This document shows positions 34,052 to 46,462 of a stretch of DNA of 64,000 bases, piece by piece. Below the pieces are notes generated by a model that was not told the DNA's origin, ran no database searches, and saw only the letters and a list, made by a program, of their open reading frames with translations. Numbering within the stretch: the first letter of the stretch is position 1; the number at the start of each line of letters is the position of its first letter. The stretch is from the NCBI GenBank assembly GCA_028554755.1, contig JAPTOF010000003.1:23806501-23870500 (forward strand). Reading direction: 5' to 3'. This DNA comes from Cordia subcordata. Lineage: Eukaryota > Streptophyta > Magnoliopsida > Boraginales > Cordiaceae. The translations under genes were made by a program, and so were the position numbers.

Positions 34052-34149
34052 TGGGATTAAATGATAGCTCAAGTGGTTGAGACTATCTCTACTCAGGTGT
34101 GAGATCTTAGGTTCATTCTCATGGGAGTGGGATATTTAACAAAAAAAAA
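34052..34149 (+). mobile_element. tRNA-derived SINE, duplicate of 5051-5153
   Basis: Box-A-like tagctcaagtggttgaga and box-B-like aggttcattctc, A-tail, and flanking gttccaaattctct (34038-34051) and gttctaaattctct (34150-34163). Same insertion as in the A unit, duplicated with it. Confidence 0.75.
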
Positions 34150-34785
34150 GTTCTAAATTCTCTTAAATCCCTTTCAGAAAATTAGAACAATTGAAAATTT
34201 ATTATACTATTTATTTTCAACTGAATTATTGATATATTTTTACCCTTCTCAAATGATTTCATTTGAGACATTTGTGCACCTTCTAGGTGACAAAGGGTTG
34301 TAAAGAATGGAAGTCGATAAATGACTATTAATTTCTGCACTAGAAACAATAAATAAGAAACTAAGAATGAGATAGAAAATTCAGAGGATAATAAATACTG
34401 ATTCATTGGGACAAGAAAATATGTTGATGTATGAGAAGGGGAAGGTGGGTTTAACCAAAAAACAAAAGTTCCAAATTCTCTCAAATCCCTTTCAGAAAAT
34501 TAGAACAATTGAAAATCTATGCAACTATTTATTTTCAACTGAATTATTGATATATTTTTGCACTTCTCAAATGATTTCATTTGAGACATTTGCGCACCTT
34601 CTGGGTAACAAAGGGTTGTAAAGAATGGAAGTCGATAAATGAATATTAATTTCTGCACTAGAAACAATAAATTAAGAAACTAAGAATGAGATAGAAAATT
34701 CAGAGGATAATAAATACTGATTGATTGGGACAAGAAAATATGTTAATATATGAAAAGGGGAAGGTAATACCAATATGGTTGTCTA
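34150..34785. repeat. 318-bp tandem duplication
   Basis: gttctaaattctcttaaatc through agaaggggaaggt recurs 318 bp on. The A unit (5155-5460) has it once, so the duplication is specific to unit C. Confidence 0.8.
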
Positions 34786-34982
34786 GCTTCAGCACTTTTA
34801 TTAGCCTCTCTATATACATGTCTCAGTTTGTATCCTTGTTGAGCCATTAGAATTCCCTTGCTTTCCTCAATCATTGGCCGTAGCATGTTGTGAGGCCTGT
34901 TGTTCCCATGTATCCAGTTTGCTAGAATCTTCGAGTCGGTTTTGATTTCAAGTTTGGTGACCCCATGCAGGTTGTCTGGCAT
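34755..34982 (-). pseudogene. RNase H-like (RVT_3) fragment, copy C
   Basis: Open for about 75 codons: NLHGVTKLEIKTDSKILANW, HNMLRPMIEESKGILMAQQG, YKLRHVYREANKSAE. TDSK and the HVYREAN motif are landmarks of RNase H-type domains of plant retroelements. The upstream part (first catalytic Asp and Glu) is absent, so it cannot be active. Duplicate of 5467-5685, which carries a stop. Confidence 0.65.
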
Positions 34983-35017
34983 TTTTTGTTTGCAGGCAAC
35001 GAAGCAAAAGCTTGTCT

Positions 35018-35242
35018 TGTTTGGATTGACTTTTTGGGAACATATATTTTTTTAAAAAATTTGAAAAAATACTTTCTTGAAAAACTAAAAATTTTAGGTT
35101 CTAAAAAGACTGATTTGAGCTTTTTTAGAGCTTTTAATTTTTTTTAAAATTTAATTCAAACTCTTATTACAAAAAGAATGTTCTTTTTTTTTAAAAAAAA
35201 AAAAACAAAGTATTTTTCCATAAAAAGAAAGTCAACCGGCTA
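35018..35242. mobile_element. foldback MITE-like element, copy C
   Basis: Duplicate of 5709-5918: tgtttggattgacttttt at the left, aaaaagaaagtcaaccggct at the right, homopolymer-rich interior. Confidence 0.45.
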
Positions 35243-36277
35243 GTTGATTATTGACTTGGAGACTTTACATTGCTGATTTCATTTGAGAACATTTGCGCAC
35301 CTTATTAGGGTCTGTTTTTATCTTTTCTTTTCATATTTGGTCGACCAATTCTTCCTAACTCACATAAGTATTTTTTTCTAAAAATATATATCTTTTTAAT
35401 AAGAAATATTTAGATTGACTTAAAAAAAAAAGTTTGAAACTCTCAAAAAAAATTAAATTTACTATTTTGAAAAGTCAAAATTTTTAATTTTTAAAAAGAA
35501 TATTTTTAAAAAAAAATTATTAAAACGCTTTTGAGAAACAAATCCATACAAGCCACGGGTATGAAGGTTGTCGGGCCTCCATCTTGAGAAATACTTTTAA
35601 CAATATCTCTTAAATTTTGCATTCCATTTTACTAACTGATATTCAACTATCACAAAAAACTTAATATATAACTCAAAGATGTTGTAATGGTCAATTGATA
35701 GACAAAAACTTAATGGTCAAGTGATATATCTTTTACATTTAGTATAAGTGGTCCAAGATCAATTTCAACTAGTTACATGTAATTGGTCTTTGACTTCCCT
35801 TGAAATGAGTAAAAATAAAAAGGTCAGCGGCTAGATACTTGCAATATAGAGTTGTCTCACATTTACAAACTGTCACGAAACTCTCCATGCCTTCGATTTT
35901 ATTTTCATCCTTCACAAAGTTACACAAGTACATGAACAAGACGGGGATTACCATCATTCCTAGATCAAAATCATAGACTTCCATATTGAGGGCCTGTTTG
36001 GATTAGTTTTTTTTCAGGAAAAAGTACTTTTTTCCCTGAAAAATTTACATTAAATTTACAATAACTATTTGATTTGACTTCTAAAAAAGCTGAAACTCTT
36101 AAAAAAGCTCAAATATAGCTTTTTTTAGAAGCCAGAATTTTCAGCTTCTAAAAAAAAGCTGTTTTCCAAAAGCTGATAAAAAAGCGCTTTTGAAAAAAGC
36201 CAATTCAAACGAGCCCTAAATTTGAAACAGTGAAAAGATAACATGCATGAATAGCATAGTGAACTAATTATTTGATA
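35243..36277. other. 3' flank of WAKL copy C
   Basis: Collinear with 5919-6723 of the A unit apart from the MITE at 35990. No gene. Confidence 0.55.
35990..36216. mobile_element. PIF/Harbinger-like MITE, 227 bp, absent from unit A
   Basis: gggcctgtttggattag and caattcaaacgagccc form inverted ends. tga (35987-35989, from taa) and taa (36217-36219) flank it. Unit A reads ccatattaaatatg at this place, a clean empty site. Confidence 0.85.
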
Positions 36278-38028
36278 TTAGAAAGTGTCGGACAATAAGG
36301 GGTAGACATCGGACGAGGATGCACTTTCTTCGTTTGCAGTTGTCAATGAAGAAATGGCATCTGGAAAGATTACTAGCTCTATTTCAGCGTCTTTAGGTTC
36401 CACAAAGTTTGTTTGCACGGTTGAAGGCAAGTGAGACATCTTGATGTTCTCAAGTTCCGAAGTAACTTCTTTCATGTGGGCCTTTTCTTTCCTTTTAAGT
36501 TCAAGCAACGTTGAGCAAGTATAGCCACTGCTCTGACTTGTTCATAGCTTGCTACATCCAGAATTTGAGTATTCAGAATCATGTTCAGTTGATCTTCTTC
36601 CATCAACATAAGAAAATCGCGTTGCTACGCTAAAGCCACTTTCTGCTGTGCTACGAATTGAAGATATTGGCTTTTGTCGAGTTAAGAGTTCAACAAGCAC
36701 AACACCAAAGCTATAAACATCACTTTTCTTTGTAAATTGATGTGACTAAAAATACTCTGGATCAAAATAACCAAATGTTCCCTTCACCATGGTGGTTACA
36801 TGAGTCTGGTCAATTATAGCGGACTTTGAAATTCCAAAGTCTAATACCTTTGCTCTGTGCTTTTCATCCAAAAGGATATTGCTCGATTTGATATCTCTGT
36901 GATAGATTGGAACAAAAGTTGTTGTGTGCAAATAGGCCATTGCTCCTGATATCTCTGTAGCAATTCTTAAACGCATGTCCCGTGACATGATAAATTCTTC
37001 ATTCTGGCTATGCATGAGTTCATAAAGAGTTCCATTTGGTATGAACTCGTACACTAGCAAAGGAATATTTGTCTCTAAACAACAACCTAATAACTTAACC
37101 ACATTCCTATGAATAATTTGTGAAAGAACAACTACTTCATTTATAAACTCCTCTACTTGATTTTTGTCAACTAATTCCGATTTTTTAATGGCTACTATTT
37201 TCCTATCAGTTAACATACCCTTTTAAACTGTACCTTGTCCTCCATGACCTAGTACTCTATCTTTATTGAAGTTGTCGGTAGCTTTCTCCAACTCAGTCGA
37301 AGTAAAAAATCTTACTTTGTCTACCAAATTTTCATCAACTGATAATTGTTGTTGCAACAGTAAGTCGCCATTTCGTACGTGTTTAAGCTTCCGCTCTATT
37401 CTTTTCCTCATCATCTTGTACAACAAAAAAACAAGCTGTTGCAAGCAACAATATCCCAAAGCTTGTCCCACCAACTGCATTTAAAAAGCAAAATGTGATG
37501 ATAAAACATAGTCCGTTTAAATTTTTTTTTTCTTCTTTGCCAAGCTTTGGTAATGGATACTATTCAATCTTAAAATTGGTAATCCTGGATAATTCTCCTT
37601 CGTTAATTATCATTCTTGCATATTTAATTTGAAATAAGAGCGAATGCAGGATTTAATTATTGAGTGATGATAAATTTCTTAAAATAAAATAGAAAAAGAG
37701 AGAGAGAGGGAGAGAGAGAATATACTTCGACTAAAATGAATTTTTAAAGTCAGGTTGATAATTTTATGGAATTATCTCAATGAAGTTTGGATTGAGTTGA
37801 TTACGAGCAGAATTAAACTTTAGGTGCATTTGGTGGATTTGATAGCGGCTGTTGCATTTACCCTTTACTAGTTCAGCGGATTCTCGCAGTTAGGCATTTT
37901 GTGCTGGGGATTCTCTACATCTACAGTTATGGACCTTATTCGAAATTAGTAAGCATCTGCAGATTCAATTGCGTGGTTTGTTATGCATAGCAAGACACAT
38001 AATGAGAAAATCCATATGTTCAGCTTTT

Positions 38029-38074
<46 letters not shown>

Positions 38075-39961
38075 ATGGCAACGGAACGGATACCCTGCCC
38101 ATGAAAGAATCTCAAACCCGCTAGTTAGATAGCATCCCAATTCCCATCTCCGTCCCAAACCCGGATAAAAATTAAATAGGAATCCCATTTCCGGAACGTC
38201 CCAAACTCGCGGGTACTCGGAACGTCCCAAATCCGGTTAAAAATTTTAAATTTTAAATAAAAATTTTAACAAGAAATGTCCCGAACCAGAATTTAATATA
38301 TGTTCTCAACCCTGGAAACCGAATTAAATCACTAAATTTTAAAAACCTAACCAATCAAATAATTTTTCCCAAAAAATCTAAATAATATCCCTAAAATATA
38401 TTAAAATAATAAAATTTTAAAGAGTGAAAGGTTAAGGGTTCAAACCTTATTACCACGAGAAAGTAAAAAAAAAAATTCTTAATTTTTAGTATATAATATG
38501 CACTTATGTACTTAAAACTATAATTAATTAATAAATGTAAAACACCTATATATACACACACCCCTATATATACACATACACACATATGTATTTGTACATA
38601 TATGTATATATATAACCGGGTTCGAGAATACGAGTACTGAGGGGGTCAATCTCAATTCCGTCCCAAACCCTAACAGATAGTTTTAACCGTTCTGGATCCG
38701 TTCCGGGTTCTTAACGGGACTGGATTTTATTGGATTTTAATCGGGTCGGTCGATGCCGGGTACCTTAAATCACTCGTCCCATTGCCATCCCTATATATAT
38801 ATATGTATGTATATGTTTATGTATATATATATGTATATATGGATATATATATATATGTATATGTTTATGTATATATGTGATATATGTATGTCAGGTGTTG
38901 ACGGTAAAGTTGGAAAAAGAGTAAAAGCAGAGGGAAAGAATCAGCCTACCAACAAGCATAATTAACTTTTTTTCTCGATTTACGCGTGCAGTCAGGTGAA
39001 TTGGAGCGACCTGCAAAATTAAGGAGAGTGTTAGAATAAAATTGCATACAAAGACTCTTTTTACCGTCAACTTGTCTCTGGTTTGTAATTAAATTAAGGT
39101 AAAATTAGAAGCATGTATACCTTGACATCCATTCGGGAGATATGCGTTCCCTCCTACACATTCTTTGCACCTGCAAATATATGCTCCATCATATCTCCGG
39201 GGCATGCAATTTGGATTATTTCGCAAATCCGATTCCAAGTGCATCAACTCATCAATCAACCACCGCAAGTCAATGGGCTTTGAAACCCCAAGTAAATCTT
39301 CTTCAGAGGGATCTGAAAAATAGACTGATGATGAGTCGCTTTGATATCTCTCGAACGAAAAATATCCGCAAGAGTCTGTTTGAGAAATTCAAAGAGTAAT
39401 GCTGTCCACCGGAAGACAAAGAGAATTGGCAACAATTGACGCCATCGCAAGTACCATTAAATCTTCTGTTCTGATCACAAGTGGCTGTGCATCCAGAAGT
39501 ACTACTTCGAGTCTGTTTACCGTAAGTTAGACTTGTGGAGAGCACGACACTACCACAACCAACAAAAATGATACCGTTCCATGAAGCGTAAAAAAAGGGC
39601 CCCCTGACAAATTACTGGCAAGTTGGATATGTTTTTCATCCTCACATACATGAAATGTTGATTTTTTTACGTTTATTGTTATAGACGTATCATCCAGTGA
39701 CACATCCAGCACCTCCCCTCCGAATTCTTCATGTTTGGAATATTTTTTCAAGTGTGGTCGGCTATTATTTTGACAAACTATTTCAAACCATTCATTCAGG
39801 AAACATGCACGCCCAATCCCAAATGGATAGGGTATGCTAACGTTTCCACAAGTATCTCTGCAACCTGACTTTGCAATAGGCGGATTTGCTGCCATTAATG
39901 GCTCCATTAGCCATAGATACCAGATTATTATTAGGTGCAACAAGTAGTACTTGAGGGTCAT
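36278..39961 (-). pseudogene. WAKL copy C, full-length pseudogene
   Basis: Same three-exon layout as copy A: exon 1 39961-39121, exon 2 39010-38950, exon 3 37474-36278. The start ([17 protein letters not shown]) and GUB_WAK start ([15 protein letters not shown]) are kept. Lesions seen: a frameshift in exon 1 near 39590; a deletion of about 10 bp and frame change near 39385; an extra base in exon 2; an extra A near 37430 and a 9-bp loss in the juxtamembrane region; TAC to TAA in the glycine-loop segment (TV*KG, near 37226); CAG to TAG after DPEYF (near 36750); and a lost G near 36478. HRD and DFG codons remain. Intron 2 holds a hAT-type element. It is the duplicate of copy A, with relaxed constraint after duplication. 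Confidence 0.9.
38070..38793. mobile_element. non-autonomous hAT-like element in intron 2 of copy C
   Basis: Ends tagggatggcaacgg and cccattgccatcccta are inverted, with tatatata on both sides (site is a (TA)n run, so the duplication is uninformative). aacccggataaaa and cgggttcttaacggg-type repeats near the ends. Copies A and B lack it at the matching place (near 8475 and 16200). Confidence 0.8.
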
Positions 39962-41309
39962 GGCTTGATATTAGTCTATCTATTTCAGGCTGCTGTAAAT
40001 AAATTGAAGTGTGGCAATGGAATGTATTTCAACATGCACTTAGAGGAGAATTAAATGCATCTAATTGGTTTGATTTGTTGGTGTTGCAGTCAACTCTGCA
40101 TAGTGATAAATTCTCCCCAAAGACGTTACAAATTCTAAATGGCGGACATGTATATGACGTATCTACTGTCCCATGCACATTGGAGAAATTAAGTGTACAT
40201 TCAGTATATGATGTAGCAAAACTGATTTTGGGTGGTGGATATTAATGCAACTCATGCATTCCAATTTAAAAGGTTAATTAACTTGAATAAATATCTTTCT
40301 CCGATTAAAAAGACGCTACTTTAAGCTTTGACCTCAATGAAGTGAAATAAATAGGGAGTGAATAAACAAAATATAAAGCAAATAATTAGTACTGCAAGTT
40401 AATGTTCACATGGTGAACTTGTTGTTTTTCTTTTTCCTTTTGCTTAAAATGCTACTAAAATTGTATATTAAACTCCTATGGAATTTAAAAATGAGGCCCT
40501 ACTTCGTGTGTTTGCTTACAATTGGAAGTTTCTTATCACATTCTTATAAATTATAGAGGCAATTGCGTTATTGCAATATGAACTTTAATAATAGTGCGCG
40601 TGAAAAAGAATTCCAGAACATAACGCTGAAAGGAATAGTCAATACTTTTGAGCTTCTTTGTCGGTGCATGTGAAGAAGAGCTTTCAGAAAATTACGGAGA
40701 CGATTTGTCAATACTTTTGAATCATGGAGGAAAAAGAAAGGAGAGAGAAAGACATGGAAAAATCATAACAGTGGAAGAAAAATCATGTTTCCTTTGCTTG
40801 GCTGGAAAAAAAAAAAACGAAAGAAAAGGAAAGTATAAGTTCTGTAAACTAATTTAAACATTTAGCAATGTTAGTAATACAAGAACTAATATGGGCATTA
40901 ACCAGACTAGGTTAGAAATATCCCCTATCTTAAACTATATATATCCCTCAACCATCTCATCCGATCCAAAACTGCAATGACATTATTGAGTCTTATAAAT
41001 ATCCCAATTAAGTGGGCCAAGAAAATATATTGATGTATGAAAAAGGTGAGGCAATATTAACAGGGTATTTTTGTCTGTGACACCTTGCCGGCAATAAAGC
41101 AGAAGCTAAAAGTTGGGGTTGGGGCTAGCAAGTGGCTTCTTTGACTTGGAGACTTTTTGTGTTTGAGTAGTAAAGTGATAAATCTCCCACTATACATTTC
41201 AAGTGTTACTGCATATTATCTTTTTGCATTTGCTTTTGGGTTATATTTAATGAATTTAATTTCTCTTTCATATTAATCAAATTATGTAGTTGATTTTTCT
41301 ATTTAGAAA
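39962..41309. other. 5' flank of copy C and rearranged spacer
   Basis: 39962-40990 is collinear with 9602-10690. 40990-41309 is a mosaic of pieces that elsewhere lie 3' of the genes (matches to 4470-4590 and 5430-5500), marking a deletion or rearrangement junction near 40995. No gene. Confidence 0.55.
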
Positions 41310-41520
41310 CTGATGTGCATGTGGCAATTGGATTTATATATAGCGGCACTTTGAAGAGGACGAAAACATCTCTTATACGTCTAATTATATTTGCGGTCGT
41401 CAAACAAGTCCACTTATGGCGACAAGGTCTCCGCTGCGTCAACTCCAATAATTGAATGCGAACATATTGTACGTACCATGCATGCCGGATCAGATATTTA
41501 TTTTGTATGGTGTAGGAAAA
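41310..41520 (-). pseudogene. orphan promoter of a lost D-type WAKL gene
   Basis: tggcaattggatttatatat, ggtcgtcaa, tgcgtcaactccaataattg and ttattttgta follow the same order as upstream of copy D (50815-50990). No exon lies to its left. The gene body it served has been lost at the junction near 41309. Confidence 0.6.
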
Positions 41521-44386
41521 CTGATTTTGGGTGGTGGTCCTGATGGATATTGACAGCAATCATGCTTTATGTTATATTATTTAAAAGATTAACTACCAAA
41601 GATATTTCTCACTGTTAGTATAAGTGATTTTATATATTATAATTGACTTTTGACCTCTTTTAAATCAAAAGAGATTAACTAGAATAAATTTTTTCCTCTT
41701 CTCAAAAACACTACAACGTTAAGCCGTAGTGAAATGAAATAAATGCGTGAATCAATAAACTGGAAGCTGGCTATGGGTACATAAATTGTTAGAATTTTTC
41801 TTTTTTTTTTTTCATTTTGTCAATATTGTAGCTAGGTAAGGCCCTATAGAGAGAAAGAATCCAATAATCCCTTGTTTGTTGTATCCCTTTAGAAGCATGG
41901 AAGAACTTAATTGTGAATGCATATCAAAGCATCGTGGCTACTTCTCACTTTGGAAACTGCGGGTTGATTTCCTTGGTCAACCGTCGTAGTCATTCTGTCT
42001 TCTCCCCAACCCTCTTCGTCGACATGCATGAGAGCGACGTAAATTTGAGTATTCCACAAGCGTAATTAGTATTATATACCAATATTTATTATCATTTAAA
42101 TATATTACTTTTTACATTTATATTTAATTAATTGTTATATTAAAAGAAGAAAGTGAATTAAAAAGAAACAATAGTTCGTATGCCAGCCGTGCATGCATGT
42201 AGTCTCTTGTATGTACATAAAGCAGTGGGGGGAGGTTTTTTGTTGTAGTTTTTGTCTGTACAAAAATTAATTATAACCACCGTTACTGTTATATAAATAT
42301 ATTTCTGTCTGAGATCTCATGCGAACAACATACATGTAATGGAGGCTACATTCAAGAGCATTAATTTATTATCCGGTGACACATCCTGCACCTCTTAAGC
42401 TTAGGCCTCAAACACAATGAAACAAATTGGGAGTGAATAAACAAACTACAGAGCAAATAATTATTACTGCATTCTCTTGCTAGTTAATGTTCATACGGTG
42501 AACTGTTTTTTTTTTTTTTTCTTTGTTTAATTCTACTAAAATTGTATGTTAAACTCCTATGAAATTTAAAAATGAGGCCCTATTTAATATGAGCAAAGAT
42601 AATTCTGAAAAAGGGCTTGAAGGAAGATCACATAGGAATGAGTACTTTATACTTTTAATTGGGCTAATTATAATGTGGCGGGACAAAATGATCCAAATTG
42701 GTATTGCAACGTTATATGGACCGCTCGGTAAAGGAAGACTTTTGTGGACCCTTGTTCGCAGACAATTCCAGGACGACCATAGGAGTGGAAAATGAGGGTG
42801 GCGTTGTTTCTTTAAGCAAGATGTGTGGCCGTCTTTAGAGGTTCAAGGATTCATGGCCAATCCATGGACTTGGAGATTTTTCCTAATCAACCCATGAAAA
42901 TAGGGCAAGGCATGAAGTGTAGACAAAGAATTTCATATTTACACCATGAAATTTCTGGCAACCCATAAAATTTGTGTCAAATCCATAAAATTGATGGATA
43001 AAGAATTTCATGACTATACCATGAAAAATCCAAGTGAACTCATGAAATCTCAGTCGAACCCATAAAATTGAAATACAAGAATAGGCCACTTGGGCTTGCA
43101 TTTAGGCTAGCCCAATTAAAAGTAGGATTATTTTTATTGCTTTTCTTTTAGAATTAGGACCTTATGAGAGTATAATGCTCTTTCTTTTGCTAAAAAGCAT
43201 ACATTTATTGCAATTTACAAACAAACTATATTAGCTTTGTCAATTTCTCTATATTTTGCAAGTGTTTGCATGTTTGCATTTCTTAATTGCATCAAGAATT
43301 GGTTTTTTTTATCGAAGTACTTTTATTTTGTGACAAATTTGAATTCTCATTTTATTTTCAATTCCTATTATTTGCGTTTCTAGTCTTTGATAGATTAGAA
43401 GTTCAATAGGGAGGGAATTTGTTTGGCTTAATTTTTGAATTCAAAGCTTGCATTGGGGTTCCAGAATCAATCTATATTCTTAGAGTTGTGCATCACTACT
43501 TCTTGTGTTTTCTTATAATATGAAGGTTCTTATCACATCTTATATACATTAAATGAAAGAAACAGCCACTAAAAGACAAATTTGAGGCATTTTCTTGTCA
43601 TTCTTGAAGGATAAATTTTGGACACGTGTCCACTAATCTGGCTATTCATTTGTAGCCCATCTGGCCATCCATTACAATTGATTAACAATTAATATTCATG
43701 TTTCCACCTACATTTAAAATGCCATTTTTTTTATATATATGCAGCTAGTTTTATTAATTATTTGCCACTTTTGCCTGATAGAATGCATGAGAGAGAAGCA
43801 CATTAGTAAGTTGTCCTCTTATACATGTATATTCTTATCAGATAAGCTTCGATATATTGTTTTAATATATAGAAATGAACTTATTTATATATAATTTTTT
43901 CCTAAAAAAGAGTTGTAGTTTCGCTAATGACCAATAGTTAATTTGTTATTAATTCTTATATATACATTTACTCCTAGTTGAAATTAATGATAATTATTTG
44001 ATTTATTCAATAATTACATTTTTATAAGGAAAATTATTAGTATTAAAACTTAACATCAAATAAATATTACCAAATATATTTACATTTTATCTTATCATAG
44101 ACGGTAAAAATATAATTAACTATTACTAATAAATAAAAATATTAAAAATATTCATTTCTGTCATACATCACACGAGATTTACTCAAATTTTTATAAATTA
44201 TAGAGGCACTTGCATTATTGAAGATGAAGTTTAATAACGGTGTATGTGAAAAAGAATTCCAGGACACGAAAAGGAATAATCAATACTTTTGAGCTTCTTT
44301 GTTGGTGCATGTGAAGTAGAGATTTTCTCTAAGGAATAGTCAATACTTTTGAGCTTCTTTGTTGGTGCATGTGAAGAAGAGATTTT
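41521..44386. repeat. WAKL intergenic unit, copy 5, and spacer
   Basis: Conserved block at 41930-42058 (ggtcaa at 41975-41980), then segments matching 1610-2010. 42590-43560 is unique sequence without a gene; 43580-44200 is AT-rich. Just before the SINE a 61-bp segment (aatagtcaatacttttgagc and on) is tandemly repeated at about 44272 and 44333. Confidence 0.55.
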
Positions 44387-44479
44387 TTTTTTAAGAGAAA
44401 CTAAAGGCCAATTATATATTACACGCATTTAACGGGAATTGATCATAGAGGCATACTACTAGACCACCAGGCTGCTGGT
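44387..44479 (-). mobile_element. SINE with perfect 18-bp target duplication
   Basis: On the minus strand it opens with cctggtggtctagtagtatg (box-A-like, close to tRNA-Gly text), has a gatcaattccc box-B-like motif, and ends in an A-tail (the T run at 44387). atgtgaagaagagatttt occurs at 44369-44386 and again at 44480-44497. Different family from the SINE at 5051. Confidence 0.8.
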
Positions 44480-45224
44480 ATGTGAAGAAGAGATTTTAAA
44501 AAACAGAGACAGCTAGTCAATACTTTTGAATTATGTCGAAAATCATGACAGTGGAAGAAAGGTCATGTTTCTTTTGCTTGGCCAAAAAACGAAAGAGAAG
44601 GAAAGTATCACTTCAGTAAACTAATTAATTAAACATTTACCAATGTTTTAATTAATTTGAATTTTTTCAATTACATATATAAAAGAGAATTTTGAATTTC
44701 GATTATGAACTAAAATTTAGAATTTTAAATTTAGAATTTAATTTGAATTTTAGTATGTAATAGTAATTTAAAATTTTTAGAATAAGACTTTCTAATAAAA
44801 AATTTAACTCATGCAAAGCGCAAGTTAAAACATAACTAGTATGCTATGAAAAATTAATCTATGCCTTTTATATCAATGTCACATGTGTTTCTTTATTTAA
44901 ATGTTCATTCCTTTTTTTATTAATATTCATTTTTTCAATTTTATTTTTCCAGTTTAAATTTTATTAAATTATTGCAAATTTCTCATTAAAATATGATTAA
45001 TATTAAAATTTTATCAAAATTAAATTTTTACAAAGTATATTTATATTTTGTCCTAACATAGATTGGAAAATATAATTGATCTTTAACAATACATAAAAAT
45101 ATTACAAATACTAATTTATCACGTGTATTGTACAGGTTGTACTCTAGTTAGTTAATAGTTATGTAGTTGATTTTCGTTTACCAAGATGGAATATTAATAT
45201 TTTCAAACTATTTAGGTTGTATTT

Positions 45225-45336
45225 GGGATAAAGGGATAACTCAAGTAATTGAAACTACTTTTCCCAGAAGTAACAACGTGAAGTCAAAATCCTTGGGTGA
45301 TGAGACGTGGGGGTTTGTATTAAGAAAAGAAAAAAG
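45225..45336 (+). mobile_element. SINE related to the 5051 copy
   Basis: Box-A-like taactcaagtaattgaaact, A-rich tail, and flanking direct repeats of about 20 bp: aaactatttaggttgtattt (45205-45224) and aaactattaagtttgtattt (45337-45356). The paralogous spacer near 12945 (caaactatttagtttgtaca) is an empty site. Confidence 0.7.
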
Positions 45337-45410
45337 AAACTATTAAGTTTGTATTTCCTCAAGATCAGATTGCAACCAGCTAAAAATCATAGTTTGACTT
45401 TGAACACTAC

Positions 45411-45950
45411 TAGGAATGGCAATGGGTTGGGGTAAAGGATGGGGTGTGCTTACTCATACTCTACACATATTAATAAAACTCCTAGCCTACCCTTACCATC
45501 TACCTGTATTGAGGTAAACTCCTATACTACCATCCTCACTCCTATTACATAAAAAATCCTACCCCGCCCCTATAGAATACTGGCTAACAAGGTTAATGAC
45601 ATTAATTTTTTTAAAAAAATTTAATGCATAAAAATATACTAAAAATAAGTTAAAATTTACCACTAAACCCAAGAGATTCCAATGGTATAAGGTTTAAATT
45701 ATATTATGTAAAAATATATTAAAAATATATACTAAATGATAACATGTTTATGTGAAAAATATATTATTAAAAATAACAAATATACATATATAGCGGAGCG
45801 AAGTAGAGTGGGGTGGATAAAACCCTAACCCACCCTGCCCCTGCACCGGGGTGGACAAACCCCGCCTTGCCCCTAGCACGGGTTTTTGGGCAAAAACTTT
45901 GCCCCTACTCCTCTGGAGCGCTGTAGACTGGAGTACCATTACCATCTCTG
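45411..45950. mobile_element. non-autonomous hAT-like element
   Basis: taggaatggcaatgggtt and gtaccattaccatctctg are inverted ends of the same type as 13111-13714, with similar GC-rich ccccgcc runs inside. A target duplication is not clear. Interior frame is not coding. Confidence 0.6.
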
Positions 45951-46099
45951 AATTTTACTACATATAAAGCTAAATTTTTTTCATGAAACTTAAACTCAAT
46001 CCAAAAATTGGTTGATATAAATAAAGTAATCCTGCAAAATTATAATTAGTTTATCAATAGCATCAAAATTCTTTCATGAAGTATAACACAAGTACACCA

Positions 46100-46429
46100 A
46101 GGTGGCAATTGGTATGATAAAATGAATTTGACAGTAATGGAATGGGTTTAGGAATGGAATGAACTTAGGTAATGAATATATTATGCTCGCTATACTCAGG
46201 AATGATAGTAGGAATGTGTGTATTGATCCTAAATTTATATTTGGTAATTAGTATACTATCTTAATATTGAAAATAATTTATATAAAAGCTAAGATTACCG
46301 CTATACTATTATATTACATATATGTTATAGCAATAAAATCAATTATACTAAATATTAATAAAATACTACCATTACTAATATAAAGTATATTTATATTAAT
46401 AACCTTAAAAAGAAAAAATAATGATGATA

Positions 46430-46462
<33 letters not shown>

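Noticed and set aside
42559..42795. 78-codon plus-strand frame
   Set aside because: No recognisable family, no paralogue, low-information composition.
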